Assembly: GCA_002449305.1 (NCBI GenBank)
Contig: DKDI01000042.1
Span: 9,356 to 73,355, forward strand
Source: Treponema sp. UBA6852
Lineage (GTDB): Bacteria > Spirochaetota > Spirochaetia > Treponematales > Treponemataceae
DNA: 64,000 nucleotides
Direction of reading: 5' to 3'
The translations under genes and the position numbers were made by a program. A model generated the notes under the pieces. That model did not search any database and had not been told where the DNA came from. It worked only from the letters and a program-made list of their open reading frames with translations. Every line of letters begins with the position of its first letter. Position 1 is the stretch's first letter. This document shows positions 41,737 to 49,632 of this stretch, piece by piece.

Positions 41737-42909
41737 ATGAAAGAACTTGAATTGAAATATGGCTGCAATCCGAATCAAAAGCCGGCTAGAGTTTACATGG
41801 AAAACGGAGAGCTTCCTGTAACTGTTGTAAATGGAAAGCCTGGCTATATAAATTTGCTTGACGCGCTTAATGGCTGGCAGCTTGTAAAGGAATTAAAAGA
41901 AGCAACCGGCCTTCCTGCTGCAACATCTTTTAAGCATGTTTCTCCTGCCGGAGCTGCGGTTGGTCGCCCTTTGAGCAGCACACTTAAGCAGATTTATTAC
42001 ACTGATGATGTTGAGCTTACTCCTTTGGCGTGTGCTTATGCAAGAGCTCGCGGTGCAGACAGAATGTCTTCTTTTGGAGACTTTATTGCTCTTAGCGACA
42101 AATGCGACAAGGCAACTGCTCTTTTAATAAAGAAAGAAGTTTCCGACGGAATAATTGCTCCGGGCTATGATGATGATGCTCTTGAAATTCTAAAGGCAAA
42201 GAAAAAAGGCGGATATTGCGTTCTTCAAATTGATGAAAACTATGTTCCTTCCGAAATAGAAAAGAAGCAAGTGTTTGGCGTAACTTTTGAACAGGGACAC
42301 AATTTTATAAAACTTGATGATAATTGCTTAAAAAATATTGTAACAAAAAACAAGGCTCTCACAAAAGAAGAACGCGACAACCTTTTGATTTCCCTGATTA
42401 TCTTAAAATACACCCAGTCCAACAGCGTCTGCTATGTAAAGGATGGCCAGGCAATTGGAATTGGAGCCGGGCAGCAGAGCCGCATTCACTGCACACGTCT
42501 TGCAGGCGACAAGGCAGACAAATGGTGGCTTAGACAGAGTCCGCAGGTTTTAAATTTAAAATTCAAAGCAGACATAAAAAGAGCAGATCGCGACAACACA
42601 ATCGATGTTTATACAAGCGATGATTATGATGATGTTCTTGCTGAAGGAACATGGCAGAATTTCTTTGCGGAAAAGCCAGCAGTGTTTACACGTGAAGAGC
42701 GCAAGGCTTGGATTGCAAAAAATACAGATGTCGCAGTGGGCAGCGATGCATTCTTCCCATTTGGAGACAACATTGAGCGTGCGCACAGAAGCGGAGTAAA
42801 AGTTATAGCTCAGCCGGGCGGCTCAATCCGCGATGATAATGTTATTGAAACTTGCGACAAATACAACATGGTTATGGCGTTTACAGGAATCAGACTTTTC
42901 CATCACTAA
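41737..42909 (+). CDS. purH: Stand-alone AICAR formyltransferase (PurH C-terminal domain type)
   Basis: Formyltransferase of 390 residues converting AICAR to FAICAR with 10-formyl-THF in purine synthesis. The sequence ELKYGCNPNQKPARVYM, the AICAR-site SFKHVSPAGAAVG, AYARARGADRMSSFGDFIALSD, and IGIGAGQQSRIHCTRLAGDKA are diagnostic. The IMP cyclohydrolase domain normally fused at the N-terminus is absent, so that step must be done by another protein. Start at 41737 follows TGGAG. It follows the hisAIE gene by 14 nt; histidine synthesis releases AICAR, so pairing them makes metabolic sense. Confidence 0.92.
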   Translation: MKELELKYGCNPNQKPARVYMENGELPVTVVNGKPGYINLLDALNGWQLVKELKEATGLPAATSFKHVSPAGAAVGRPLSSTLKQIYYTDDVELTPLACAYARARGADRMSSFGDFIALSDKCDKATALLIKKEVSDGIIAPGYDDDALEILKAKKKGGYCVLQIDENYVPSEIEKKQVFGVTFEQGHNFIKLDDNCLKNIVTKNKALTKEERDNLLISLIILKYTQSNSVCYVKDGQAIGIGAGQQSRIHCTRLAGDKADKWWLRQSPQVLNLKFKADIKRADRDNTIDVYTSDDYDDVLAEGTWQNFFAEKPAVFTREERKAWIAKNTDVAVGSDAFFPFGDNIERAHRSGVKVIAQPGGSIRDDNVIETCDKYNMVMAFTGIRLFHH

Positions 42910-42942
42910 TGCTTTTTTTGTCATTTTCGTGGCGGGGCGAGT

Positions 42943-42969
42943 GTCATTGCCCAGTTTGACTGGGTAATC
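42943..42969. repeat. Hairpin repeat after purH
   Basis: GTCATTGCCCAGTTTGACTGGGTAATC: the stem has changed to CCCA/TGGG on both sides while the GTCATT and AATC borders remain, a clear compensatory pair in this repeat family. Confidence 0.7.
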
Positions 42970-43056
42970 TCTTGCTAAATCTATTTTTAGGTTTAATATT
43001 GAGTTTTGACAATGAAAGTAAAATAACTTTTTTACAGGAATTCAGTATTCAACCTT

Positions 43057-43833
43057 TCAATTTTCCAGAATATCTACAAGATGGGAGCCTGCGCCTAAAA
43101 GTTCGGGGCGTTCAGCGTTGCAAATCTGATATTCAATGAATTTTTTAAAAGTTTCTTCTGTCATTGCGTTCAGTTGTTTGCGCATAAAGTCTGCAGGTCC
43201 GTCCGGAGAAAATATTTTTATCCTCTTTAATTCGCTTAGTTTGTTCAGCCGGTCAATATCTTCTAGGCGCACATAGTCGTAAAGTTCATTTTCTTTTGGA
43301 ATTATGTGAAAGTCGTTAGAAATATTTTTGCTTTTTATAAGATCAGTAATTCTATTTTGCGCAAAGCAATATGAAAGAATGCTGTATTCGTTTAAAAGAT
43401 ACGCGGCAAAAATTGTTCCGCCTTTTTTTGTTATTCTGCGCGCTTCTTTTAAAGCTGTAAGTTTTTCTTTTTCTTTATGAAGATGATAAAGAGGACCAAA
43501 AACAATTGTCGCATCAAAAGTTTCATCTGGCAAAAAACTAAGGTCAAGAGCGTTTCCCGGCCAGCATTTTACGCGCTCGTGCTTGGACTCAAGTATTTCA
43601 AGATTATGTTTTACAAGCTCAACCGCCGTAACATCAAAGCCTTCTTTTGCAAGGGCAACTGAATACCTTCCTGTTCCGGCTCCAATGTCCGCAATCTTAA
43701 AAAGCCGTTTGTCTTGCGTAGGAAGAAAATCATGGATGTATTTCATTGCGACGGCGAATTCAACTTTGCCGTGCCGCGTTAAAAGCCTGTTTTCTTCCTT
43801 GTGCTTATTGTAATGTTTTTCTATTTCTGTCAT
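43057..43833 (-). CDS. Class I SAM-dependent methyltransferase
   Basis: Soluble methyltransferase of 258 residues. SAM-binding motif I is IADIGAGTGRYSVALAKEG, motif II/acid is VTAVELVKHNLEILE, post-motif PGNALDLSFLPDETFDATIVFGPLYHL follows. The substrate cannot be told. Starts inside the end of lgt (29-nt overlap), so it depends on translation of lgt; no ribosome site is visible and a TTG 21 nt upstream is possible. The last gene of the minus-strand unit that starts with the MinD-like gene. Confidence 0.85.
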   Translation of the reverse strand: MTEIEKHYNKHKEENRLLTRHGKVEFAVAMKYIHDFLPTQDKRLFKIADIGAGTGRYSVALAKEGFDVTAVELVKHNLEILESKHERVKCWPGNALDLSFLPDETFDATIVFGPLYHLHKEKEKLTALKEARRITKKGGTIFAAYLLNEYSILSYCFAQNRITDLIKSKNISNDFHIIPKENELYDYVRLEDIDRLNKLSELKRIKIFSPDGPADFMRKQLNAMTEETFKKFIEYQICNAERPELLGAGSHLVDILEN

Positions 43834-44806
43834 TTTTTTTGTTAAGCATTGCAAGAATAAAAATCATAAGAATTCCGCCTGCAATCATCATAAGACAGAA
43901 AATTTGTCCTGTGCTAAGATTTAAAAGCGAAGTGTTTGTGTAGATTGCAGCGTCTTTTGTTGCAGAAATTCTGTAGCCAATGTCTGCGTCAGGCTCGCGG
44001 AAATATTCTATAAAAAATCTTACAAAGCCGTAGCCAACCGTGTAGCACGCTGTAAGAAATCCGTCGAACGGTTTTTTCTTTCTTAGGCACCAAATAAGAA
44101 GAAAAAGCAAAAGTCCTTCAAAAAGAGCTTCGTAAAGCTGGCTTGGATGCCGCGGAAGATTTACAAGCTTTGCGCCGCCAAGAGACATTCCTATTGAAGA
44201 AGCAAATTCTTTTACCCAGTCTAAGCTTGAAGAAAAAGTTTCTGCGCGTGGAAAGACAATTCCCCAAGGAGCTTTTGTTATTCTGCCGTAAAGTTCTCCA
44301 TTCATAAAGTTTCCGACTCGTCCAAAAGTGTAGCCAAGCGGAATTGCAACTGCCATTGCATCAATCCATTTGAGCGCAGGCTTTTTGTGTTTTTTGCACC
44401 AGATTAGCATTCCCACAAGTCCGCCGAGGAATCCGCCGTGATAGGACATTCCCGCAAGACCTGTGAATCTTTTTGTTACTGTGTCGAACGGCCAGAAAAT
44501 TAGCCAAGGCTTTTTCCAGTAAAGCCCGGAAGTATCATACACAAGCGTTGAAAAAATCCGCGCGCCTGCCAAAAGAAAAATAATTCCGAATGCAATAAAG
44601 CTGAAAATATCATCTTCCGTAGTTTTTGAATCTGGCGTGTCCAATGCGCCTTCACGCTGAATTTTCCGCAGAATATAAAAAGCTGTTCCAAATGCGATTA
44701 TGTACATAAGACCGTACCAGCGCACAAGTCCCAAAAGCGGAACTCCGGGAAAAAGCTCCGGATGAATCCAAGACGGATATTTTATATATAAAAGAGAATT
44801 TAGCAT
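43805..44806 (-). CDS. lgt: Prolipoprotein diacylglyceryl transferase Lgt
   Basis: Inner-membrane enzyme that attaches diacylglycerol to the lipobox cysteine of prolipoproteins, 333 residues and about seven helices. The signature RVGNFMNGELYGRITKAPWGIVFP is clear, with the catalytic histidine region AGMSYHGGFLGG and the RHPSQLYEALFEG motif. Many lipoproteins in this window are its presumed substrates. It starts 6 nt after the MinD-like gene stop. The C-terminal tail is extended by a further helix compared with short Lgt proteins. Confidence 0.95.
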   Translation of the reverse strand: MLNSLLYIKYPSWIHPELFPGVPLLGLVRWYGLMYIIAFGTAFYILRKIQREGALDTPDSKTTEDDIFSFIAFGIIFLLAGARIFSTLVYDTSGLYWKKPWLIFWPFDTVTKRFTGLAGMSYHGGFLGGLVGMLIWCKKHKKPALKWIDAMAVAIPLGYTFGRVGNFMNGELYGRITKAPWGIVFPRAETFSSSLDWVKEFASSIGMSLGGAKLVNLPRHPSQLYEALFEGLLLFLLIWCLRKKKPFDGFLTACYTVGYGFVRFFIEYFREPDADIGYRISATKDAAIYTNTSLLNLSTGQIFCLMMIAGGILMIFILAMLNKKNDRNRKTLQ

Positions 44807-44812
44807 TTTGTC

Positions 44813-45964
44813 TTACACCTTGAAGCCTTTTGCCGCTGCTTCCAGAAGTTTTTTCTTTAATAGATTGTTTTCGTTTTTTAACCTTGTAAGCTCGTATTGC
44901 TGCTGCTTTAAAGTTTCTGCAAGTTCCCCGGCAGTAAGCGCGCCAGTTCCTGCAAGCTCTTCTATGTAAGCCATTTTTTGCCCAAAGTCGTCATTGGCTT
45001 CTTCTGTGGCAATTTCAAATGAAGTGTCTGAAGCCTGGGTTATGTCATAGCTGTCGTCAAACTTTAAAGTTTCGGACTGAATTATTTTTTCTGCAATTCT
45101 GTAGATTGCCTGGCCTATAATTGACTGCGGCTTGTAAGCAATGACTGGCAGTCTTGAAGAAAGAGCCTTGTCCTGCAAAGTGTCGCGGTAGATTACGCCA
45201 AGATGATCCAAGTCCAAGTCCAAATACTGCTGGCATGAACGGCGGATTCTTTGCGCTCTGTCTGCGTCTTTTGGGTCATCTATCATATTAAGCACGAGCC
45301 GCGGATGAAATTCATTTATACGCTTTTTGAACAATGCAGTTCCTTCCGGGTCTTCTTTTTCAAGAATTTCAACAAGCTTTGGAATATAAAGCCTCTGGAG
45401 CGAAAGCGAATCTTTTTTTAGCGACTCAAGATATTTGTAGCCTGCGCTTCCTTTCTTAAAAGTATTGTACATCATGCGGAACATTACATTCTTAAGAAAA
45501 AGATAGCCGTTCAATGTGGCGGTAACAGTCGGAGCTGTAACAACAATTCCCTGCGGAGAAAGAAGAAACATATCAAGAATTGTAAGATGGGTTCCTGCTC
45601 CCAAGTCCAAAATCAGATAGTCGAATTTAGATTCCTGTTTATTGAAGCTTTTTATAAGCTCGTTTTTCTGGCTGACTTTTAGTGAAGTAAGCCCAGGAAT
45701 TTCAGAATCGCCTGCAATAAAACTTACATTGTCGTAGTCTGTTGGGCAAATTATGTCTTCAAACTTGCTTTCGCCTGTAAGGAATGTGCCGACTCCTGCC
45801 TTTGGGTTAGGATGGCCTATTACAAGATGAAGGTTTGAAGCTCCCAAATCCAAATCAATGAGAAGAACTTTTTTGCCTGCCTGTCCTAGGGCAATTGCAA
45901 GGTTTGCGCTTAAAAGGCTTTTTCCAACGCCGCCTTTGCCGCTTGCTACTGGAATAATCTGCAT
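44813..45964 (-). CDS. MinD/ParA-family P-loop ATPase (FlhG-like)
   Basis: ATPase of 383 residues. Deviant Walker A is PVASGKGGVGKSLLSANLA with switch segments DLDLGASNLHLVIG and YLILDLGAGTHLTILD. The DLGASN pattern is typical of FlhG/MinD2-like proteins rather than of plasmid ParA. The C-terminal 70 residues are extra, with a coiled coil (LKQQQYELTRLKNENNLLKKKLLEAAAKG). Role could be polar placement or flagellar number, by family only. No ribosome site; TACAAT ends 6 nt before the ATG. First gene of the unit with lgt. Confidence 0.82.
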   Translation of the reverse strand: MQIIPVASGKGGVGKSLLSANLAIALGQAGKKVLLIDLDLGASNLHLVIGHPNPKAGVGTFLTGESKFEDIICPTDYDNVSFIAGDSEIPGLTSLKVSQKNELIKSFNKQESKFDYLILDLGAGTHLTILDMFLLSPQGIVVTAPTVTATLNGYLFLKNVMFRMMYNTFKKGSAGYKYLESLKKDSLSLQRLYIPKLVEILEKEDPEGTALFKKRINEFHPRLVLNMIDDPKDADRAQRIRRSCQQYLDLDLDHLGVIYRDTLQDKALSSRLPVIAYKPQSIIGQAIYRIAEKIIQSETLKFDDSYDITQASDTSFEIATEEANDDFGQKMAYIEELAGTGALTAGELAETLKQQQYELTRLKNENNLLKKKLLEAAAKGFKV

Positions 45965-45970
45965 AATGCA

Positions 45971-45999
45971 ATTGTATCATAGAATACTTTGATTTTAAA
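45971..45999 (-). promoter_or_regulatory. Leaderless-type promoter of the MinD-like gene
   Basis: Minus strand TTTAAA (45994-45999), 17-nt spacer, TACAAT (45971-45976), 6 nt, ATG (45962-45964). The -35 box is weak (4 of 6). Confidence 0.45.
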
Positions 46000-46123
46000 G
46001 ACAGAGTTTAAAAAATAGACCTGGTAAATCTTGTTGCGCAGTCTGCTTACTATTTTCTTGCGTAACTTTTTTAGAAATGTTAAATTTCAATCAGTGAGAG
46101 ATGAATCATTTATGGAAGAATAT

Positions 46124-46846
46124 ATGAAAAAGATTGTTTTTTTTGTCTGCCTAGTTTTTAGTTTTGCTTGTTTTGCTCAGGCTCCTGATTTTAACCTTGA
46201 TGCTGAAAATGCGTTTGTCCTTGATGCCAATTCTATAGCTGGAAAAGCAAGAGAAGATGTAAAGCTTATAAACGAAACAGACGAGCAGCTTGGCTTTGAA
46301 GTTTACTATTATGACAATAAAAATAATTCCTGGCAGTTTTACGGAAGAGCATTCTTAAAGGGTTTTTACGATTCAGAAGATGTTGATTCCCGCATGGAAG
46401 ACCGCATTGCTCAAATACAGTATTTTGCTGTAGTTCCTAAAAATAACAAAGTTTACAACTACCGTGCGCAAAAAATTGACAATGACCTTTGCATTTTTGT
46501 AATGCCGGATTCCGAATTTGATTTTGAAAAGGAGCTTGAATCTGCCTTTGTAATTGATTCAGACAATATAAAAGGAAGATTTTATGACGAAATAGAATTT
46601 GTAAATCTTACTGATGATTATGGAATTTCATTTGTTGTCTATGCTTCAGATTATAAAGATAAAGGCTGGAAAAAAGCCGGCGGTGTTACTCTGCAAGAAT
46701 ATAATGATTCAGAAGACTTGGAATCTCCTATTGAAAAAACACTTCGTAATTTTAGATACTTTGCAATTGTCTCAAAAAACGGAAAAGACTACAATTTTGA
46801 AGCAAGAAAACAAAAAGGCGACCTTGTTATATTTGTAAGAAATTAG
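46124..46846 (+). CDS. Secreted protein of two tandem repeats, unknown function
   Basis: A 240-residue exported protein I do not recognise. Signal peptide MKKIVFFVCLVFSFACFA, then two homologous units of about 100 residues, roughly 28-125 and 136-238. Both begin (E)-(S/N)-AFV(L/I)D-(S/A)-(N/D)-(S/N)-I, share NxTD, a DSED(V/L)(D/E)S motif, YFA(V/I)V-(P/S)-KN and YN(Y/F)-(R/E)-A-(R/Q)-K, and end C/V-IFV. The repeat unit may be a beta-sandwich. Start at 46124 has GGAAG upstream; the open frame starts with TTG at 46031 but lacks a signal sequence there. No clear partner gene. Confidence 0.6.
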   Translation: MKKIVFFVCLVFSFACFAQAPDFNLDAENAFVLDANSIAGKAREDVKLINETDEQLGFEVYYYDNKNNSWQFYGRAFLKGFYDSEDVDSRMEDRIAQIQYFAVVPKNNKVYNYRAQKIDNDLCIFVMPDSEFDFEKELESAFVIDSDNIKGRFYDEIEFVNLTDDYGISFVVYASDYKDKGWKKAGGVTLQEYNDSEDLESPIEKTLRNFRYFAIVSKNGKDYNFEARKQKGDLVIFVRN

Positions 46847-46890
46847 CGCATTCATTTCTGCCACTAAAATAGAAGAACGCATTTAAAAAC

Positions 46891-46919
46891 TTGACAGATA
46901 TTTATAGCGTATGTAGTAT
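46891..46919 (+). promoter_or_regulatory. Leaderless-type promoter of brnT
   Basis: TTGACA (46891-46896), 17-nt spacer, TAGTAT (46914-46919), 6 nt, ATG (46926). The repeated GTATGTA in 46909-46922 could be the antitoxin's binding site (inference). Confidence 0.65.
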
Positions 46920-46925
46920 GTAAAT

Positions 46926-47210
46926 ATGATTTATGAATGGGACAATAAAAAGAATGAATATAACAAGAAAAATCATGATGGAATCAGTTTTGAATTTGCT
47001 GTCCGTGTTTTTCTTGATGAAAAACGTATTGAAAAATACGACAGTAGCCATTCAACAGATACAGAAGATCGTTGGAATGTAATCGGAATGGTTGACGACA
47101 TTCTTTTTGTTGTGTACACGGAACGCAATGACAGGACTCGTATTATTTCTGCTAGAAAAGCGACAAAGGAGGAAACAGATGAATACTATGACGACTATGA
47201 CCTTAGATGA
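46926..47210 (+). CDS. brnT: BrnT-family RNase toxin
   Basis: Small basic toxin of 94 residues, ribosome-independent RNase of the BrnTA system. Family pattern: YEWDNKKNEYNKKNHDGISFEFAVRVFLDE at the N-terminus, HSTDTEDRWNVIGMVDDILFVVYTERND in the middle, and RIISARKATKEETDEYYD at the end. No ribosome site precedes the ATG; the promoter -10 ends 6 nt before it. The gene overlaps brnA by 32 nt, toxin first, the order typical for BrnTA. Confidence 0.9.
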   Translation: MIYEWDNKKNEYNKKNHDGISFEFAVRVFLDEKRIEKYDSSHSTDTEDRWNVIGMVDDILFVVYTERNDRTRIISARKATKEETDEYYDDYDLR

Positions 47211-47490
47211 GTTGAAAAAACTTCCGCCACTTACAGAGGCTGAAAAAGCGATTATAAGAAATGCTCGTGCGACACCTGCTGAAGATTGCCCTGCGATGAC
47301 AAAAGAAGAATTAAAGGAATTTCAGCCGTGGTATAAAAAAATAAAAAAAACAGTTACTATAAATCTTGATTCGGGGGCGATTTCTTATTTCAAGGAGCTT
47401 GCGGAAGAGACAGGTATTTCTTACCAGAATCTTATAAACCTTTATCTTGTTCAGTGCGCAAAAGAAAAGAAGCGTCCTGTTTTTGCATAA
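47179..47490 (+). CDS. brnA: BrnA-family antitoxin
   Basis: Antitoxin of 103 residues neutralising BrnT and repressing the operon. N-terminal part is acidic and toxin-binding; the C-terminal ribbon-helix-helix region reads KKTVTINLDSGAISYFKELAEETGISYQNLINLYLVQCAKEKKRP, split here at residue 20 of the motif. Start at 47179 is set by AAAGGAGG inside brnT; the frame upstream is open but is a shadow of brnT. The strong ribosome site, compared with none for brnT, would favour antitoxin excess. Confidence 0.88.
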   Translation: MNTMTTMTLDELKKLPPLTEAEKAIIRNARATPAEDCPAMTKEELKEFQPWYKKIKKTVTINLDSGAISYFKELAEETGISYQNLINLYLVQCAKEKKRPVFA

Positions 47491-47518
47491 TGTTAAATAA
47501 TTTTATTGTACGGCGAAA

Positions 47519-48295
47519 ATGAAAAATGAAATAATAACGGTCTTGAATGAATATAATTCTCTTGGAATAAATCAGCAACTTGATTACGATAAGTTTTATT
47601 TATATTCGATAATTACACATTCAACAGCGATTGAAGGCTCTACGATTACGGAAATTGAAAATCAGGTTTTGTTTGACAACGGAATTTCTTGTTCAAAGCC
47701 TATTTCAGAGCAGCTTATGAATCTTGACCTAAAAAAAGCGTATGAGCAGAGCTTTGATTTTGCAAAAAAACACGAAAAAATAACAGTTGGTTTTCTTTGT
47801 TCTCTTTCTGAAACTTTAATGAAAAATACAGGCTCCTCTTATAATACAGTTGCAGGTTCTTTTTCTTCTGCAAAAGGAGAATTAAGGCTTTTGAATGTAA
47901 GTGCTGGGCGCGGCGGAAAATCTTATCTTGCTTGGCAAAAAGTTCCTGACAAGCTTCAAGAATTCTGCGGCTGGCTCAATGAAGAACTTGAAGAAACTTA
48001 TTCAGATGACATTGAAAACGCATATAAATTAAGTTTTGAATCTCATTTTAGGCTTGCTTCAATTCATCCTTGGGCAGACGGAAACGGAAGAATGAGCCGT
48101 TTGCTTATGAATATGGTTCAATATGAAAAAAATCTTGTTCCATCGATTGTAAAAAAAGAAAGACGTGCTGAATATATAAAGGCAATTTCCGAAAGCCAAG
48201 ACGCCGAAGATTCTGCAAGCTTCATTGACTTTATGTTTAATCAGCATATTCAAAATCTAAAGCAGCAAATTGAAGAATACAAAAGAAGTTTATGA
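47519..48295 (+). CDS. Fic family protein (class II, N-terminal inhibitory motif)
   Basis: Fido-domain protein of 258 residues that probably transfers AMP from ATP to protein hydroxyls. The catalytic loop is HPWADGNGRMSR with His183, a variant of HPFxxGNGR with Trp. The inhibitory motif (S/T)xxxE(G/N) is seen as STAIEG (Ser35, Glu39, Gly40), so activity should be self-limited by that glutamate. A flap is not assigned. Lies 28 nt after brnA and overlaps the deacetylase start by 4 nt. It could be a toxin-type module or a host-directed enzyme; no secretion signal is visible. Confidence 0.9.
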   Translation: MKNEIITVLNEYNSLGINQQLDYDKFYLYSIITHSTAIEGSTITEIENQVLFDNGISCSKPISEQLMNLDLKKAYEQSFDFAKKHEKITVGFLCSLSETLMKNTGSSYNTVAGSFSSAKGELRLLNVSAGRGGKSYLAWQKVPDKLQEFCGWLNEELEETYSDDIENAYKLSFESHFRLASIHPWADGNGRMSRLLMNMVQYEKNLVPSIVKKERRAEYIKAISESQDAEDSASFIDFMFNQHIQNLKQQIEEYKRSL

Positions 48296-48903
48296 AGCAT
48301 ATAACGCTTTCGTTTGATGACGGACCTAATGCAAATGTTATGTCAGATATGCTGGATGTTCTTGAATTTAATAGGATTCCTGCGTCATTTTTTTTAGTCG
48401 GAAACAAAATCAATGAAGAGTCTGCAAAAGTTGTAAGGCGCGCATTTAAAATGGGATGCGACATTCAAAATCATTCGTTTACGCATTCCGATATGTCAAA
48501 AATGAGCATTGCCATGATTCAGGACGAATATGAAAAAACTGAATCCCTTATAGAAAAGTGCATCGGCAAAAGAAGTGAATTTTTCCGTCCGCCTTATATC
48601 AGTGTAAGCGTCAATATGTACAAAGCTATAAAAGTTCCCTTTATTGGCGGAAAAGGCTATGAGGACTGGCTTCCTGAAATTACTGCTGAACAAAGAACTG
48701 AGCGTATTTTAAAATCTGCGGAAGATGGGCAGATTGTGCTTCTTCACGTAATGGAAGAAAATTATGCTACAGTTCAGGCTGTTAAGTCCGCCATTCCAGT
48801 TTTAAAATCCCGCGGCTATGAATTTGTAAACCTGATAGAACTTTTTAGGATAAAGAATATAAATCCTTGTATTCCATTGCATATTTGGACAACAGTAAAA
48901 TAG
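48292..48903 (+). CDS. Polysaccharide deacetylase (NodB homology, CE4)
   Basis: CE4-type deacetylase of 203 residues. Motif 1 is LSFDDGPN with the catalytic and metal Asp, motif 2 HSFTHSDM (HxxxH metal ligands), motif 3 FFRPPY, and motif 5 IVLLHVME. These enzymes remove acetyl groups from chitin, xylan or peptidoglycan. Unusually there is no signal peptide, and the start overlaps the Fic gene by ATGA, so it is probably cytoplasmic and cotranslated. A substrate inside the cell, or a non-classical export route, would be needed. Confidence 0.88.
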   Translation: MKHITLSFDDGPNANVMSDMLDVLEFNRIPASFFLVGNKINEESAKVVRRAFKMGCDIQNHSFTHSDMSKMSIAMIQDEYEKTESLIEKCIGKRSEFFRPPYISVSVNMYKAIKVPFIGGKGYEDWLPEITAEQRTERILKSAEDGQIVLLHVMEENYATVQAVKSAIPVLKSRGYEFVNLIELFRIKNINPCIPLHIWTTVK

Positions 48904-49632
48904 AATAGATTTTGCTTTGTTTTTCCACACTGATTAGAAAAAACTAACGATTTTTTTTATTTATTGCGTTTTCAACAGAAAATTCAATAAATTTTTGCCA
49001 AAAAGTTGTTTTTTGAAATTTATTCATTATAATGTAAGACAGGTTCTTGAAAAGTTGGTTATAACAGAGATTCCCACATCAAGTGTGGGAATGACAGGAA
49101 AATTCAAGTACGACAATGACAGAGAGATGAAACAACTGCGGGAATGACATGAAAATGTTGGGAAAGTTGTCATTTTCGGGCTTGCCCCTACGATGTTTCT
49201 GACAGAAACTCGGGTGATAATCCGATGGCAAGATTGATAACTGAGTTTGGTATGCAAACATCGCAGTCTCAAGCACGGTAATGACAGCCTTGTTAGCATA
49301 GGAATAACTGTTTAATAGCTGTTTTTATAAAAACTCGGCATTCGACCTATAAGTATGTAATTATTATGCTCAAAAGACATACTTTAATTTCATTGCAAAG
49401 GATAAAGTTTTCCTTTCAAAGTTTTTCAATCCACAGTTGGTTTATAAATTAGAATTTCAGGCTAATTAATTATGCAATTGAAAACTTAAGAGCGATATTG
49501 TAATATAATTGATGATTGATTTGCAATGTTTTCAATGTTCTGTCCAGCATCCATTCTCAACATTAACATGAGCATCTGAAAGTTCAATGTTTTTTAATGC
49601 ATTTTCAATTACGGTTTTTATATAGTTAAAAA
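48904..49632. other. Noncoding interval with repeats and a MITE fragment
   Basis: No gene is supported in these 729 bases. They hold a 65-bp direct repeat of the sequence at about 61912-61976 (here about 48982-49045) with a hairpin and promoter-like boxes, hairpin repeats at 69 and 168 bases further (49069-49095, and a degenerate one near 49169), and from about 49265 to 49347 the inverted left half of the MITE-like unit of 9344-9506, ending AAAACTCGGCATTCGACC. The remainder to 49620 is AT-rich with nothing recognised. Confidence 0.65.
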
